Assembly: GCA_902791475.1 (NCBI GenBank) | Contig: CADAWC010000017.1 | Location: 27,907 to 91,906 of the forward strand | Direction: 5' to 3' | DNA: 64,000 bases | Source: Fibrobacter succinogenes | GTDB taxonomy: Bacteria; Fibrobacterota; Fibrobacteria; Fibrobacterales; Fibrobacteraceae | In this document: one piece after another, positions 42,502 through 52,738 of the stretch | How positions within the stretch are numbered: position 1 is the first letter of the stretch | Layout: each line of letters begins with the position of its first letter | Program-made: the position numbers and the translations under genes | Notes under the pieces: generated by a model | Databases searched by the model: none | Told to the model about the DNA's origin: nothing | What the model saw: only the letters and a program-made list of their open reading frames with translations

Positions 42502-43677
42502 TTACTTGGCACAAAAGCAATAGGCAAAATGATCCGCTTCGGCAATTTTCGGCGGGAGTTCGGCAGAAAGGCATTTTTCGCGAACATCAGCTGAGGCTTG
42601 AGCGCATTTGCTGCAACGGTCCGCAAAACGGCAACCCTTCGCAAAGTCCTTCGGGTGCGGCACGGAACCCGGAATGGACGCGAGCGTGCGCAAGTCGCTA
42701 TGGCTTTCGGGAATCGCAGCAAGGAGGCCTTGCGTGTAAGGGTGCATCGGATGGTTGATGACTTCGCGAACGGGGCCTTCTTCGACAATGCGGCCAGCGT
42801 ACATCACGGCAACACGGTGCGCGTACTGCGAAACGATGCCCATGTTGTGCGTAATGAGGAGAACGGCGGTTCCCGTTTTCTCGGCCATTTCCTTGAGCAC
42901 AGCAAGAACCTGAGCCTGCACGGTCACATCCAAAGCAGTTGTCGGTTCATCGGCGATGATCAATTTGGGTTTTGGGAGGAGCGCCATCACAATGCAAACG
43001 CGCTGGAGCATACCGCCCGAAAGTTCATGCGGGTACGAATTTAAGACTCGATCAGGATCGGTAAAACCGGCCAAGCGAAGCTGCTCGCGGATAAGGTCTA
43101 AAGGAGATTCCCCCCGGAACAAGTCCGGGGCAGGCTCTTCAAGTAGGGAATGACGCTCCTTTGGGGACGACGCATTTTGGGACTGAGCGTCCTTCGAGAC
43201 TGCGCTGAACTTGAAAACTTCGAGGAGTTGCTTTTTGATGGTGACGACGGGATTCAGCGCTTGCATCGGTTCCTGGAAAATGCACGCAATTTCGGAACCG
43301 CGGACAGATTGCAAATCCTTGAGCGGGAGCATTACAAGGTCGCGGGCATTTTGAGATTGCGCATCATTCGCCCCCACATCGAACAAAATCTCGCCGTTCA
43401 CAATCTTTGCACTCGGCCACGGCAACAAGCGCAAAATGCTCATCGCAGTCACGCTCTTTCCGCAACCGGACTCGCCCACCAACGCAAAGAATTCGCCGGG
43501 GAAAATATCAAACGAGACGTGGTCCGTCACTTGCAACGGTTGCTTGCCATCACGCGAGTTACCGTTCTTGTCAAACCCGAACGCCACCGAAACGTCTTTT
43601 ACACGCAAAACGGGACAATCCGCAATGTCATGCCGCACTTGTTGCGGCATCGCCTCTCTCGCCTCTCGTCTAAACAT
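42502..43677 (-). CDS. Peptide ABC transporter ATP-binding protein (DppD/YejF half) with in-frame repeat inserts
   Basis: OppD/DppD-type ATPase: Walker A LVGESGCGKS, CIFQEPMQALNPVVT, signature HELSGGMLQRV, Walker B LIIADEPTTALDVT, the H-loop LLITHNMG, and a C-terminal oligopeptide-transporter Cys-rich tail (GCRFADRCSKC). About 391 aa versus the usual 320-335. Much of the extra length matches in-frame palindromic repeats: 43627-43651 in the N-terminus, 43100-43155 before the signature domain, and two DAQSQNA-encoding words. The ATG at 43677 has GGGAG upstream and overlaps the permease stop. YejF is normally a double ATPase; this is a single one. Confidence 0.88.
   Translation of the reverse strand: MFRREAREAMPQQVRHDIADCPVLRVKDVSVAFGFDKNGNSRDGKQPLQVTDHVSFDIFPGEFFALVGESGCGKSVTAMSILRLLPWPSAKIVNGEILFDVGANDAQSQNARDLVMLPLKDLQSVRGSEIACIFQEPMQALNPVVTIKKQLLEVFKFSAVSKDAQSQNASSPKERHSLLEEPAPDLFRGESPLDLIREQLRLAGFTDPDRVLNSYPHELSGGMLQRVCIVMALLPKPKLIIADEPTTALDVTVQAQVLAVLKEMAEKTGTAVLLITHNMGIVSQYAHRVAVMYAGRIVEEGPVREVINHPMHPYTQGLLAAIPESHSDLRTLASIPGSVPHPKDFAKGCRFADRCSKCAQASADVREKCLSAELPPKIAEADHFAYCFCAK
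43100..43155. repeat. Class I palindromic element inside the ATPase gene
   Basis: AAAGGAGAT, then CCCCCGGAACAAGTCCGGGG and a second arm ending GGGAATGACG. The layout matches the intergenic elements at 11429-11459 and 52925-52953. In the gene it encodes about RHSLLEEPAPDLFRGES between FKFSAVSK... and LDLIREQLRLAGF, sequences that are adjacent in normal OppD proteins. Confidence 0.75.
43627..43651. repeat. Class I palindrome in the 5' end of the ATPase gene
   Basis: On the minus strand GATGCCGCAACAAGTGCGGC then ATGAC, the same layout as 8968-8992 (GATGCCCGATCAAGTCGGGC then ATGAC). It encodes AMPQQVRHD within the N-terminal extension. Confidence 0.7.
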
Positions 43678-44749
43678 ACCTATCTCCCGATTTGGGATCC
43701 ATGGCATCCCTTACGCCTTCGCCGACAAACGTTGTGAGGAGAAGCGTCACGAACAAAGCAGCAACAGTGCTCACGGAAATCCACGGAGCATAGAGATTAT
43801 TGAGTCCCTGGCTCATGAGTTCACCCCAGCTCGGAGTCGGCGGCTGAAGTCCAAAGCCCAAAAAGTCAAGCGACGTGAGGCTTCCGATTCCACCGATAAG
43901 CGTGAACGGGAAAAGCGTCACCACAGGCGTCATCGCGTTCGGCAAGATTTCCTTGAAAAAGATATGGCGATGACCAAGTCCAAGAACTTTCGCAGACATC
44001 ACGTACGTCATGCTGCGGAGCTTCAGAAATTCCGCACGCATGTAATAGCTGAGCGAAAGCCAGTTGAACGCAGCCATAATCAAAATCAAAAGCCAGAAAC
44101 TGCGGCCGTAAATACTGCCAATGAGAATCACGACGTAGAGCATCGGGAGCGAAGACCAGATTTCAATCATACGCTGCATGCCCGTATCCCAGAACTTTCC
44201 GAGATAGCCCTGGATGCCGCCAATGACAATGCCAAGAAACGTCCCGAGCACGGTCAAAAGCAAGCTAAAGCTAATGCAAATGCGGAACCCGTGAATAAGG
44301 CGACTTAAAACGTCTCGCCCATTGCTATCCGTGCCAAGCCAATGCTTTGCGCTCGGCGCAAATGGAGGGGTTCCCTCCTCGCTCAGATCCGCCTTCAGCG
44401 GATCGTGCGGCACTGGCGGCATGAGCGTCCACATCTCGGGGCAGCCTCCAGCACGCGGGAATCCGTCTTCCTCATCCTGCTTACATTCTTCGACATCCGC
44501 AAAGAGCTTCGCGTAATCCTGTTCCGTCTTGTATTCGCCGCCAAAGTCCGCTTCGCTGTAACGCGCAAACGCCGGAAAATAGCTTTTGCCGTTGTAACGC
44601 AAATAGAACGGCTCGTCATTCACCGTCCACGGGCTCGTAAGCGAAAGCAAGTACGCCACCACCAAAATTACAAGCGACCAAAAGGCGCGCTTGTTCTTGC
44701 GGAAGCGCTTCAGGCGGTTCAAAGTTTCTGTCGAAAGTCTAAACTTCAT
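43670..44749 (-). CDS. yejE: ABC transporter permease, YejE/OppC family
   Basis: Inner-membrane permease with six predicted helices and the binding-protein-dependent EAA-like loop (YYMRAEFLKLRSMTYVMSAKVLGL). The long periplasmic insertion after the first helix (YNGKSYFPAFARYSEADFGG to LMPPVPHD, then HWLGTDSNGRDVLSRLIHGFR) is typical of YejE, the permease of the Yej importer for microcin C and muropeptide-like peptides. 359 aa fits. The partner permease YejB and binding protein YejA are absent next to it. The NamZ-like gene lies 30 bp upstream on the same strand. Confidence 0.88.
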   Translation of the reverse strand: MKFRLSTETLNRLKRFRKNKRAFWSLVILVVAYLLSLTSPWTVNDEPFYLRYNGKSYFPAFARYSEADFGGEYKTEQDYAKLFADVEECKQDEEDGFPRAGGCPEMWTLMPPVPHDPLKADLSEEGTPPFAPSAKHWLGTDSNGRDVLSRLIHGFRICISFSLLLTVLGTFLGIVIGGIQGYLGKFWDTGMQRMIEIWSSLPMLYVVILIGSIYGRSFWLLILIMAAFNWLSLSYYMRAEFLKLRSMTYVMSAKVLGLGHRHIFFKEILPNAMTPVVTLFPFTLIGGIGSLTSLDFLGFGLQPPTPSWGELMSQGLNNLYAPWISVSTVAALFVTLLLTTFVGEGVRDAMDPKSGDRYV

Positions 44750-44779
44750 AAATCAAACAAGGCTCGGCGCATTTAGCCT

Positions 44780-45877
44780 TTAAATACTCGACTCGATAAA
44801 TTCCTTGCGGAACGTCCCGTTGCCAAGCAAAATATCAATCGGCAGCTTGTGGAACTCGTACTCGTACGGAGGCAGTTTCCACGCAAAATCCTTCGGGTAC
44901 TCGTTGAAAATATACTGCAACAACTTCACCGCCATTTCAAAACTGCGGAACTTATTGCGGTCAGTCACGTGAATCTGCGCACCGCCACAAATCTGCCCCG
45001 CGCCCTTGTGGAACGTCGGCTGGAAATAGTTTTCGCGGAAATACACGCCCGGGAGCTTGAGCCCGTTCATGTACTTGCAAAGCTTAACCGCATCGATAAA
45101 CGGCGCACCGAAAATTTCGAACGGGCGCGTCGTGCCACGGCCTTCGCTCACGTTGGTCGCTTCGAACAAGCACATGCCCGGATACACGATGGCGGTATCG
45201 AGTGTGGGCATGTTCGGGCTCGGCAAAATCCACGGAAGGCCCGTTTCATCGAACCACATGCGCTTATCGTAGCCGTCCATGTGCATCACGTAAAGTTCAC
45301 ACTTCGGGAATCGTTCGGCCTTGAACTGTTCGGCAAGTTCGCCAATCGTCTTCGCATGGCGCGTGCGGATACTATGCAAACCCACAAAGCTCGTGTAATT
45401 CAAATCGAGCACCGGTCCTTCTTCATCGACGCAGTTGATCGGGTTCGGGCGATCCACAACAACAACCGGAATCCCCGCCTTTTCGCAAGCCTTCATGCAG
45501 AGGAAGAGCGTCCAGATAAACGTGTAGTAACGCGCCCCCACATCCTGCAAATCGACAAGCATTGCATCCACATGCGAAAGCATTTCCGCAGTCGGTTCGC
45601 GATGTTCACCGTAAAGGCTGTAAACCGGAATATGCAATTCCGGGTCTTCGTAGCCTTCCCATTCAATCATGTTGTCTTGCGTATGTCCCTTGATGCCGTG
45701 CTGCGGGCCAAACAAAGCCGAAAGCTTAAAGAGCTTGCCGTCCAAATCCTTGAGCAAATCAAGAGTGTAACGCAAATCCGCACAAACCGAAGCCGGATGA
45801 AGCACCGCGCCCAAACGCTTACCACGAAGTACCACCGGGAAACTTTTTTCAAAATGAGAAAGAGCTAACGTAACCAT
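44780..45877 (-). CDS. DUF1343 (NamZ-like exo-beta-N-acetylmuramidase, GH171)
   Basis: Resembles NamZ, which removes terminal N-acetylmuramic acid from peptidoglycan fragments. Conserved stretches: LSALFGPQHGIKGHTQDNM, PVYSLYGEHREPT, MLVDLQDVGARYYTFIWTLF, VVDRPNPIN, and ATNVSEGRGTTRPFEIFGAP. No signal peptide is visible, so it is probably cytoplasmic or its start is uncertain. The ATG at 45877 is preferred, since the upstream TTG at 45922 lies inside the radical-SAM remnant. Same strand as yejE and the ATPase, suggesting import and breakdown of muropeptides. Confidence 0.87.
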   Translation of the reverse strand: MVTLALSHFEKSFPVVLRGKRLGAVLHPASVCADLRYTLDLLKDLDGKLFKLSALFGPQHGIKGHTQDNMIEWEGYEDPELHIPVYSLYGEHREPTAEMLSHVDAMLVDLQDVGARYYTFIWTLFLCMKACEKAGIPVVVVDRPNPINCVDEEGPVLDLNYTSFVGLHSIRTRHAKTIGELAEQFKAERFPKCELYVMHMDGYDKRMWFDETGLPWILPSPNMPTLDTAIVYPGMCLFEATNVSEGRGTTRPFEIFGAPFIDAVKLCKYMNGLKLPGVYFRENYFQPTFHKGAGQICGGAQIHVTDRNKFRSFEMAVKLLQYIFNEYPKDFAWKLPPYEYEFHKLPIDILLGNGTFRKEFIESSI

Positions 45878-45902
45878 GGATTTAAAGGTAGTAAAACCAC
45901 CT

Positions 45903-46390
45903 TTAAACGCCAGCCGCTTCAAACCGTTTCACATGGCAATATGCGAGTTCTTTTGTCCGTTCATCACGCAAATGCAGACTAGTGCCCTCACAATAGCGCC
46001 AATATTCACGCCCGCCCAGCAAAAAAACGGATTATCTCGAACCACCTTTTCATAACTTCCGAGGAATCCTTCACAATCGTAATTCACGTTGATAATTTTT
46101 TTCGTTTTCGCTTCACGAATAAATTCAAAGACCTGTCGGAATTCCTCATTCGAAAGCTGAAAAAGCGGATTATCTTTCGGGAACACGTTCGAAACGCGCC
46201 AACGCTTTACACCGAGATTTACAAGTAAATTAAAAATCTGCGGCAATTCATTGAGATTCTTGCGGTTCACGCAAGTCATCACATCATAACGGGCCTTGAA
46301 TTCCGCTTCATTATAGACCTTGCCATCGGAGCATTTATATATCTTATCCTTGATGATGACAACACCATATTTCGCACAGATTTGGTCACC
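45903..46390 (-). pseudogene. Remnant of a radical SAM/SPASM peptide-modifying enzyme
   Basis: The open frame reads RYDVMTCVNRKNLNELPQIF, LLVNLGVKRWRVSNVFPKDN, and DNPFFCWAGVNIGAI, the second half of a radical SAM domain. After that the frame breaks and a different frame continues with YCEGTSLHLRDERTKELAYC, a SPASM-like C-terminal end, stopping at 45903. The N-terminal CxxxCxxC cluster part is missing; instead the frame joins the tail of the lipoprotein remnant (CAKYGVVIIKDKIYKCSDG). Deletions and frameshifts have fused and inactivated both genes. Confidence 0.75.
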
Positions 46391-46586
46391 GGAACTGCTT
46401 CAAAGCCCTGACTAGAGCTCAACATTACCGGAACACCGTCGTTGCAGAACTCGAAGTGGGTTCAACATTTGTTCCCGAGATTGAATTTGGCGTAATTTGC
46501 GGAGCGGTCGGCGTACTGTTATTGTCATATGCGTTCCAAAAAAATGCAGTCATCGCCAGCAAAATTTTTTTCCAATGCTTATACAT
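46391..46586 (-). pseudogene. Remnant of a small lipoprotein gene, possible radical-SAM partner
   Basis: The ATG at 46586 has a very strong SD (AAGGAGG) and encodes a signal peptide (MYKHWKKILLAMTAFFWNAY) where the lipobox Cys has become Tyr. A Ser/Thr-rich linker follows (TPTAPQITPNSISG), then a stop at 46425-46427. The reading continues in another frame as SSSQGFEAVPVT and in a third as CAKYGVVIIKDK. At least two frameshifts are needed. Lipoproteins next to radical SAM/SPASM enzymes are a known pairing in Bacteroidetes and Fibrobacter. Confidence 0.7.
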
Positions 46587-46642
46587 TAAACCACCTCCTT
46601 ATGAGAGATATTTTCTCCTTTAATACAAATAAGCAAAAGCAA

Positions 46643-46676
46643 TTTTACAATTGTGAAAAAACGTCCAATTGTAAAA
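46643..46676. promoter_or_regulatory. Inverted repeat TTTTACAATTG-N12-CAATTGTAAAA
   Basis: Perfect 11-bp arms in the 229-bp divergent region between the lipoprotein remnant and the xylanase gene. A third CAATTGTA half-site overlaps a TATAAT-like word near 46718. Candidate operator for the xylanase, the remnant operon, or both. Confidence 0.45.
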
Positions 46677-46815
46677 AGAACTCGTTTTAAAGGGGAAAAA
46701 GCAAATTTTTCGCTCAATTGTATAATATAGACATATCACTATTGAAGTTATAGTCAATAATAAACAGTCTTTTTTTGAAATCATTAGCAATATGAATATA
46801 TTTTTATAGTGGTTT

Positions 46816-49384
<2,569 letters not shown>

Positions 49385-49413
49385 TACCGAGCGCGAACAT
49401 CAACGCCTATAGA

Positions 49414-49445
49414 AAAAGTTCCCCGAGATTCGGGGAACTTTTCTT
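49414..49445 (+). terminator. Rho-independent terminator after leuB
   Basis: Perfect 12-bp stem AAAAGTTCCCCG/CGGGGAACTTTT with loop AGATT, then T-rich DNA. Can serve the converging SDR gene too. Confidence 0.9.
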
Positions 49446-49471
49446 CTTCAAGGAGAATCTGTAGAAGAAAC

Positions 49472-50209
49472 TTATGCTTCGACGGTCTTGCCCTTTTCGA
49501 CTGCGTCGGCCAGGGGCATGCCCGTAAATTCCTGGGCGCTGAACCAACGACCGCTCTTCTTGTCGTCCAGCATCACGGAGACCATGGAGCCGGGAATCAC
49601 GCTTTCGGGAGCGTTGGGGGCGTTGGGGCCGCCAAGGTCCGTGCGGAGCCAACCCGGGTCCATCACGTTCATCATCACGTCGGTGCCGTTCAGCTTGCAG
49701 GCGAAATCCTTCACGAACTTGGTGAGGGCGGCCTTGGCACAGGCGTAACCCATGAGTTCGGGTTCGTTGGCGATACCGCTGGTAGTGAGCTGCATGCGGC
49801 CAAAGCCACGCTTGATCATGCCCGGCAAAAAGTGATAGGCAATCTTGACGGGCGCAAAGAAGTTCACCGCCATGGCATGGTGAAAATCGTCCATGGTGTT
49901 GGTGAGGTAGTCGGTAAAGTAGTGGCTCATGAGACCCGCGTTGTTGAACACCAGGTCCACCTGCACGCCCCAGCTGTCAATTTCAGCAAGGGCGACATCG
50001 ATTTCGGCCTCGTTTTCCAGGTTGCAGCCCACGGCACGGCCTTCCACACCGAGCTTCTTGATTTCGGCCAGCACCGGTTCGGCATGGGCCTTGTCGCGGC
50101 CCTGCAAGATGATATTTGCACCCAATTTCGCCATCTCGATGGCGGTCAGGCGACCGACCCCGCGGCAACCGCCGGTAATCAGGCACCATTTTCCCTTTAC
50201 GTCAATCAT
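49472..50209 (-). CDS. Short-chain dehydrogenase/reductase (SDR)
   Basis: NAD(P)-dependent oxidoreductase of the classical SDR type. Visible are the cofactor motif TGGCRGVGRLTA (TGxxxGxG), FNNAG (NNAG), a Ser in LTTSGIANE, and the catalytic YACAK (YxxxK). PGWLRTDLGG follows at the usual place after the active site. 245 aa. Substrate unknown. Divergence from neighbouring genes and a higher GC third position suggest a different codon style from the stretch to its right. Upstream 220 bp hold a GGGGT...ACCCC hairpin (about 50340-50370) and no gene. Confidence 0.9.
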   Translation of the reverse strand: MIDVKGKWCLITGGCRGVGRLTAIEMAKLGANIILQGRDKAHAEPVLAEIKKLGVEGRAVGCNLENEAEIDVALAEIDSWGVQVDLVFNNAGLMSHYFTDYLTNTMDDFHHAMAVNFFAPVKIAYHFLPGMIKRGFGRMQLTTSGIANEPELMGYACAKAALTKFVKDFACKLNGTDVMMNVMDPGWLRTDLGGPNAPNAPESVIPGSMVSVMLDDKKSGRWFSAQEFTGMPLADAVEKGKTVEA

Positions 50210-50432
50210 GTTTTATCCTTTGCGGCACAGGCCGCGAATCGGTTACAAGAGAAAAATAGCCTTTTAAACCGGGATTTGACACCGTCAAGGACATAAAAAT
50301 GTTTACAGGCGTAAAAAAGGACGAAAATATATTGCGAACAGGGGTCACGCCCACAAGTGGGATACCCCTAACGTAAGTTTAGTTCTTTTTTAACCCACGC
50401 TAAATTTGAGCGAAAATAGTTCCTCCGGCTAT

Positions 50433-51527
50433 TTACTTGTTGCTTTTCCTTCTATTGCAATCCCTGCACAGCATCTGACAATTCGTGTCAATGGTCGGGC
50501 CGCCTTCGCACCAGGGAGTGATATGGTCGGCTTCCATTTGCGCAAGCTCGAAATGTTGTTTGCAAATCGGGCATATACCCAGTTGACGCTCGTACGCCTT
50601 GATTTTCTGATTGTCCGTAAACGCACGGATTGAAAGGTTGCGTTCGTCACCTGTTAATATGTACGGATAAATTCCTTTCTTGTTGGTTACGTCGTCATCC
50701 TTGATGAGCCGGGCGACTTCGTTGTCAAGCATTTTGAAATCGTAGATGTTGTCCTTGTACTTGTCGTATAGCGGTCCCCATTCCACGCCCTTCATGATTT
50801 TCTTGCGTTCCTTCGTGGGTCTGAAAGTAGACTCGACCCAATCTATCACCGCCCGAAAATATTGTTGCAGAGCATTGGCGTTCACGTCGTGCTGGTGCTT
50901 TGCCATATAGACATCGACGGAATTTCTTGAAATCCACCTGATGGCCGTTTCCAGATAATCCTGGCGGATGGCGGAGCCGTTCAGGTAATCGGCTCCTATC
51001 TTTTGCGCCAGACAGCCGTTCTTGCTGAAATAGCGTTTTGCATCGGCGAGCCACGGCCCCGCATACACGGCGTTGCGGAGTTCCTGCTTGGTGAGTTCCT
51101 CGCCCGCGATATTAATGGTCTCGAACCACTTCAGTTTTTCGCTGTCGGTGCCGTCGCAAACATACACCATCAGTTCGTATTCAAGAATCTGTTCCTGTTC
51201 GTCCCTCTGCAAGTTGTGGAAATGCTTGAACAGGTAGCTGAAATCACCCGCGACATATTGACAAATAGAAATTGTCCGTTGTTGTCCGTCGATGACCTCG
51301 AACGTTCCGTCTTCACGGACCGCCCAGTACATCACGTTCAGCGGGAAACCCTGACGCACAGTCTCTATCACGGCGTCGCGCTGCTTGTCCTTGTAGATAA
51401 ATTCCCGCTGATAAGGTGGACGAATGTCGAGTTTGCCTCCGAAAGCGACGACACGACCAGTTTCGTCATCATTCTCGTAGCCTTCCACAAGGTCGCGAAT
51501 CTTGATTTGCTTGAGTTCAATTTTCAT
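50433..51527 (-). CDS. DUF262 protein with C-terminal HNH endonuclease domain
   Basis: The N-terminal DUF262/GmrS-like ParB-type domain has RPPYQREFIYKDKQRDAVIE, the family motif VIDGQQRTISI, and FETINIAGEELTKQELRNAVY. The C-terminal HNH nuclease domain shows paired zinc cysteines CPICKQHFEL, ADHITPWCEGG (catalytic His), and CRDCNRRK. 364 aa. Its ATG directly follows the stop of the adenine methyltransferase (TAAATG), with GGAGG inside the upstream gene, so translation is coupled. It is a plausible restriction or defence nuclease partnered with that methyltransferase. Confidence 0.9.
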   Translation of the reverse strand: MKIELKQIKIRDLVEGYENDDETGRVVAFGGKLDIRPPYQREFIYKDKQRDAVIETVRQGFPLNVMYWAVREDGTFEVIDGQQRTISICQYVAGDFSYLFKHFHNLQRDEQEQILEYELMVYVCDGTDSEKLKWFETINIAGEELTKQELRNAVYAGPWLADAKRYFSKNGCLAQKIGADYLNGSAIRQDYLETAIRWISRNSVDVYMAKHQHDVNANALQQYFRAVIDWVESTFRPTKERKKIMKGVEWGPLYDKYKDNIYDFKMLDNEVARLIKDDDVTNKKGIYPYILTGDERNLSIRAFTDNQKIKAYERQLGICPICKQHFELAQMEADHITPWCEGGPTIDTNCQMLCRDCNRRKSNK

Positions 51528-52532
51528 TTAAGCCTCCTTGCGGCGACGGATAAAAATTCTTGCATAAGTTGTTTTGCCATTAATGGCGGGTCGTGCATCG
51601 CCATCCTTCAACCGCGGAATACCGACGATTTCAGGATCATAGCCGGCCGATGATTCCATTCCCAAAATTTCGAACTGTTCCGGATTATACTTGTTCAAGA
51701 ATGTTATGGGAACACCCATCACGCCGTTGAAGTCTTCAGGAATCAGTTCGGTCTTGTTGACTTCGATTGCGCCATAATTGTCGTAATGCGGATAATCCTC
51801 TTCGGAATACTTTTTATAGAGAATAATTTCTTCATGACGTTTTGGCAAGTCAAGGTTAGTGAACCAACAAGCGTTTCCAAGGCTACGCCATTTTTGACCA
51901 CTTTCGTCAATCCAGAAACGAGTTTCCCTTGGTTCATAATAGTCAGGAACTTTAAATTTCATATCGCCCGAATGACTTCCAAGCCAAACTTTATTCTCTT
52001 TTATTAGTTTAAACACTTCTTTATACGTAATTGCGTTTTGATTTCCTACAATCAAGAATTCCTTTTTATATTCAACAAGCTGTTCTACATACTCCCTGAA
52101 CAAACTAAACGGTGGATTTGTCACCACAATGTCGGCCTGTTTCAGGAGTTCAATGCATTCCGCGCTACGAAAATCCCCGTCGCCTTCAAAATAGTGGATG
52201 CCGATTTCTTCGGGGTCGGGAACACGGTTGCCGTTCCTGTCGCCAAAGTATTCCAGCCAAATGGCCCGCTCGGAATCGTTCTGGCTGAACAGGTCCCGCT
52301 CCTGGTTCTTGTAGCAGGTAGTGACAAGCCGCTTGAGTCCCAGATGTTCAAAATTGTAGGCGAAATAGTGGAAGAAATTGGACACCCGGGGGTCGTCGCA
52401 GTTGCAGAGAACAGTCTTGCCCTTGAAGTGTTTCTTGTAATGTTTCAGTTCGTTCTCGATATCCGAGAGCTGTGTATAGAACTCGTCTTTCTTGGCGTTC
52501 TTCGCGTTATGCAACTGACTGTTCTTCGCCAT
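51528..52532 (-). CDS. EcoRI-family adenine-specific DNA methyltransferase
   Basis: N6-adenine methyltransferase resembling the M.EcoRI family: AKKDEFYTQLSDIENEL (SAM region), TVLCNCDDPRVSNFF, LVTTCYKN, IHYFEGDGDFRS, the catalytic motif IV VVTNPPFSLFREYVEQL, and LIVGNQNAITYKEVFKLI, then TRFWID and GNACWFTNLD. 334 aa. The ATG at 52532 has AAGGAG eight bases upstream; longer in-frame starts run through the structured region at 52593-52667. It forms an operon with the DUF262-HNH gene. Confidence 0.93.
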   Translation of the reverse strand: MAKNSQLHNAKNAKKDEFYTQLSDIENELKHYKKHFKGKTVLCNCDDPRVSNFFHYFAYNFEHLGLKRLVTTCYKNQERDLFSQNDSERAIWLEYFGDRNGNRVPDPEEIGIHYFEGDGDFRSAECIELLKQADIVVTNPPFSLFREYVEQLVEYKKEFLIVGNQNAITYKEVFKLIKENKVWLGSHSGDMKFKVPDYYEPRETRFWIDESGQKWRSLGNACWFTNLDLPKRHEEIILYKKYSEEDYPHYDNYGAIEVNKTELIPEDFNGVMGVPITFLNKYNPEQFEILGMESSAGYDPEIVGIPRLKDGDARPAINGKTTYARIFIRRRKEA

Positions 52533-52584
52533 GGGGCTTGCTCCTTGGAGCATTGCCCTGATTCCGCACAACCAGCTTTCACAA

Positions 52585-52667
52585 ATAAAAAAGGCGTGAA
52601 GTTGAATGCACTTGCCGTTTCGAGGCTCTCGACTGCCTACCAGAAACAAGCGCAAACAACTCACGCC
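52585..52667 (-). ncRNA. Structured leader RNA/attenuator candidate upstream of the methyltransferase operon
   Basis: On the minus strand: GGCGTGAGTTG (52667-52657) pairs with CAACTTCACGCC (52604-52593) with one bulge. GCGCTT (52653-52648) pairs with AAGTGC (52613-52608), a G-U pair favouring this strand. GTTTC (52647-52643) pairs with GAAAC (52621-52617). AGGC pairs with GCCT at the tip. The 3' arm is followed by TTTTTTATTT, like a terminator. Just 5', CGCCC (52678-52674) can pair with GGGCG (52668-52664), competing with the main stem. It could be an attenuator or small RNA. Confidence 0.5.
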
Positions 52668-52701
52668 CCAAATGGGCGACAGGAAAAATGGCAAAGTGGG
52701 A

Positions 52702-52738
52702 TAGATTACTTCGTCGCCTTACGGCTTCTCGCAATGAC
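52702..52738. repeat. Intergenic repeat, TAGATTACTTCG...CTCGCAATGAC type
   Basis: Same family as 25702-25737. Confidence 0.6.

Noticed and set aside
45878..45922. Upstream TTG start for the NamZ-like gene at 45922
   Set aside because: This stretch is in another frame the end of the radical SAM remnant, and no ribosome-binding site precedes the TTG.
52533..52694. N-terminal extension of the methyltransferase up to 52694
   Set aside because: The extra 54 codons read through the structured RNA candidate; a well-placed AAGGAG precedes the ATG at 52532.
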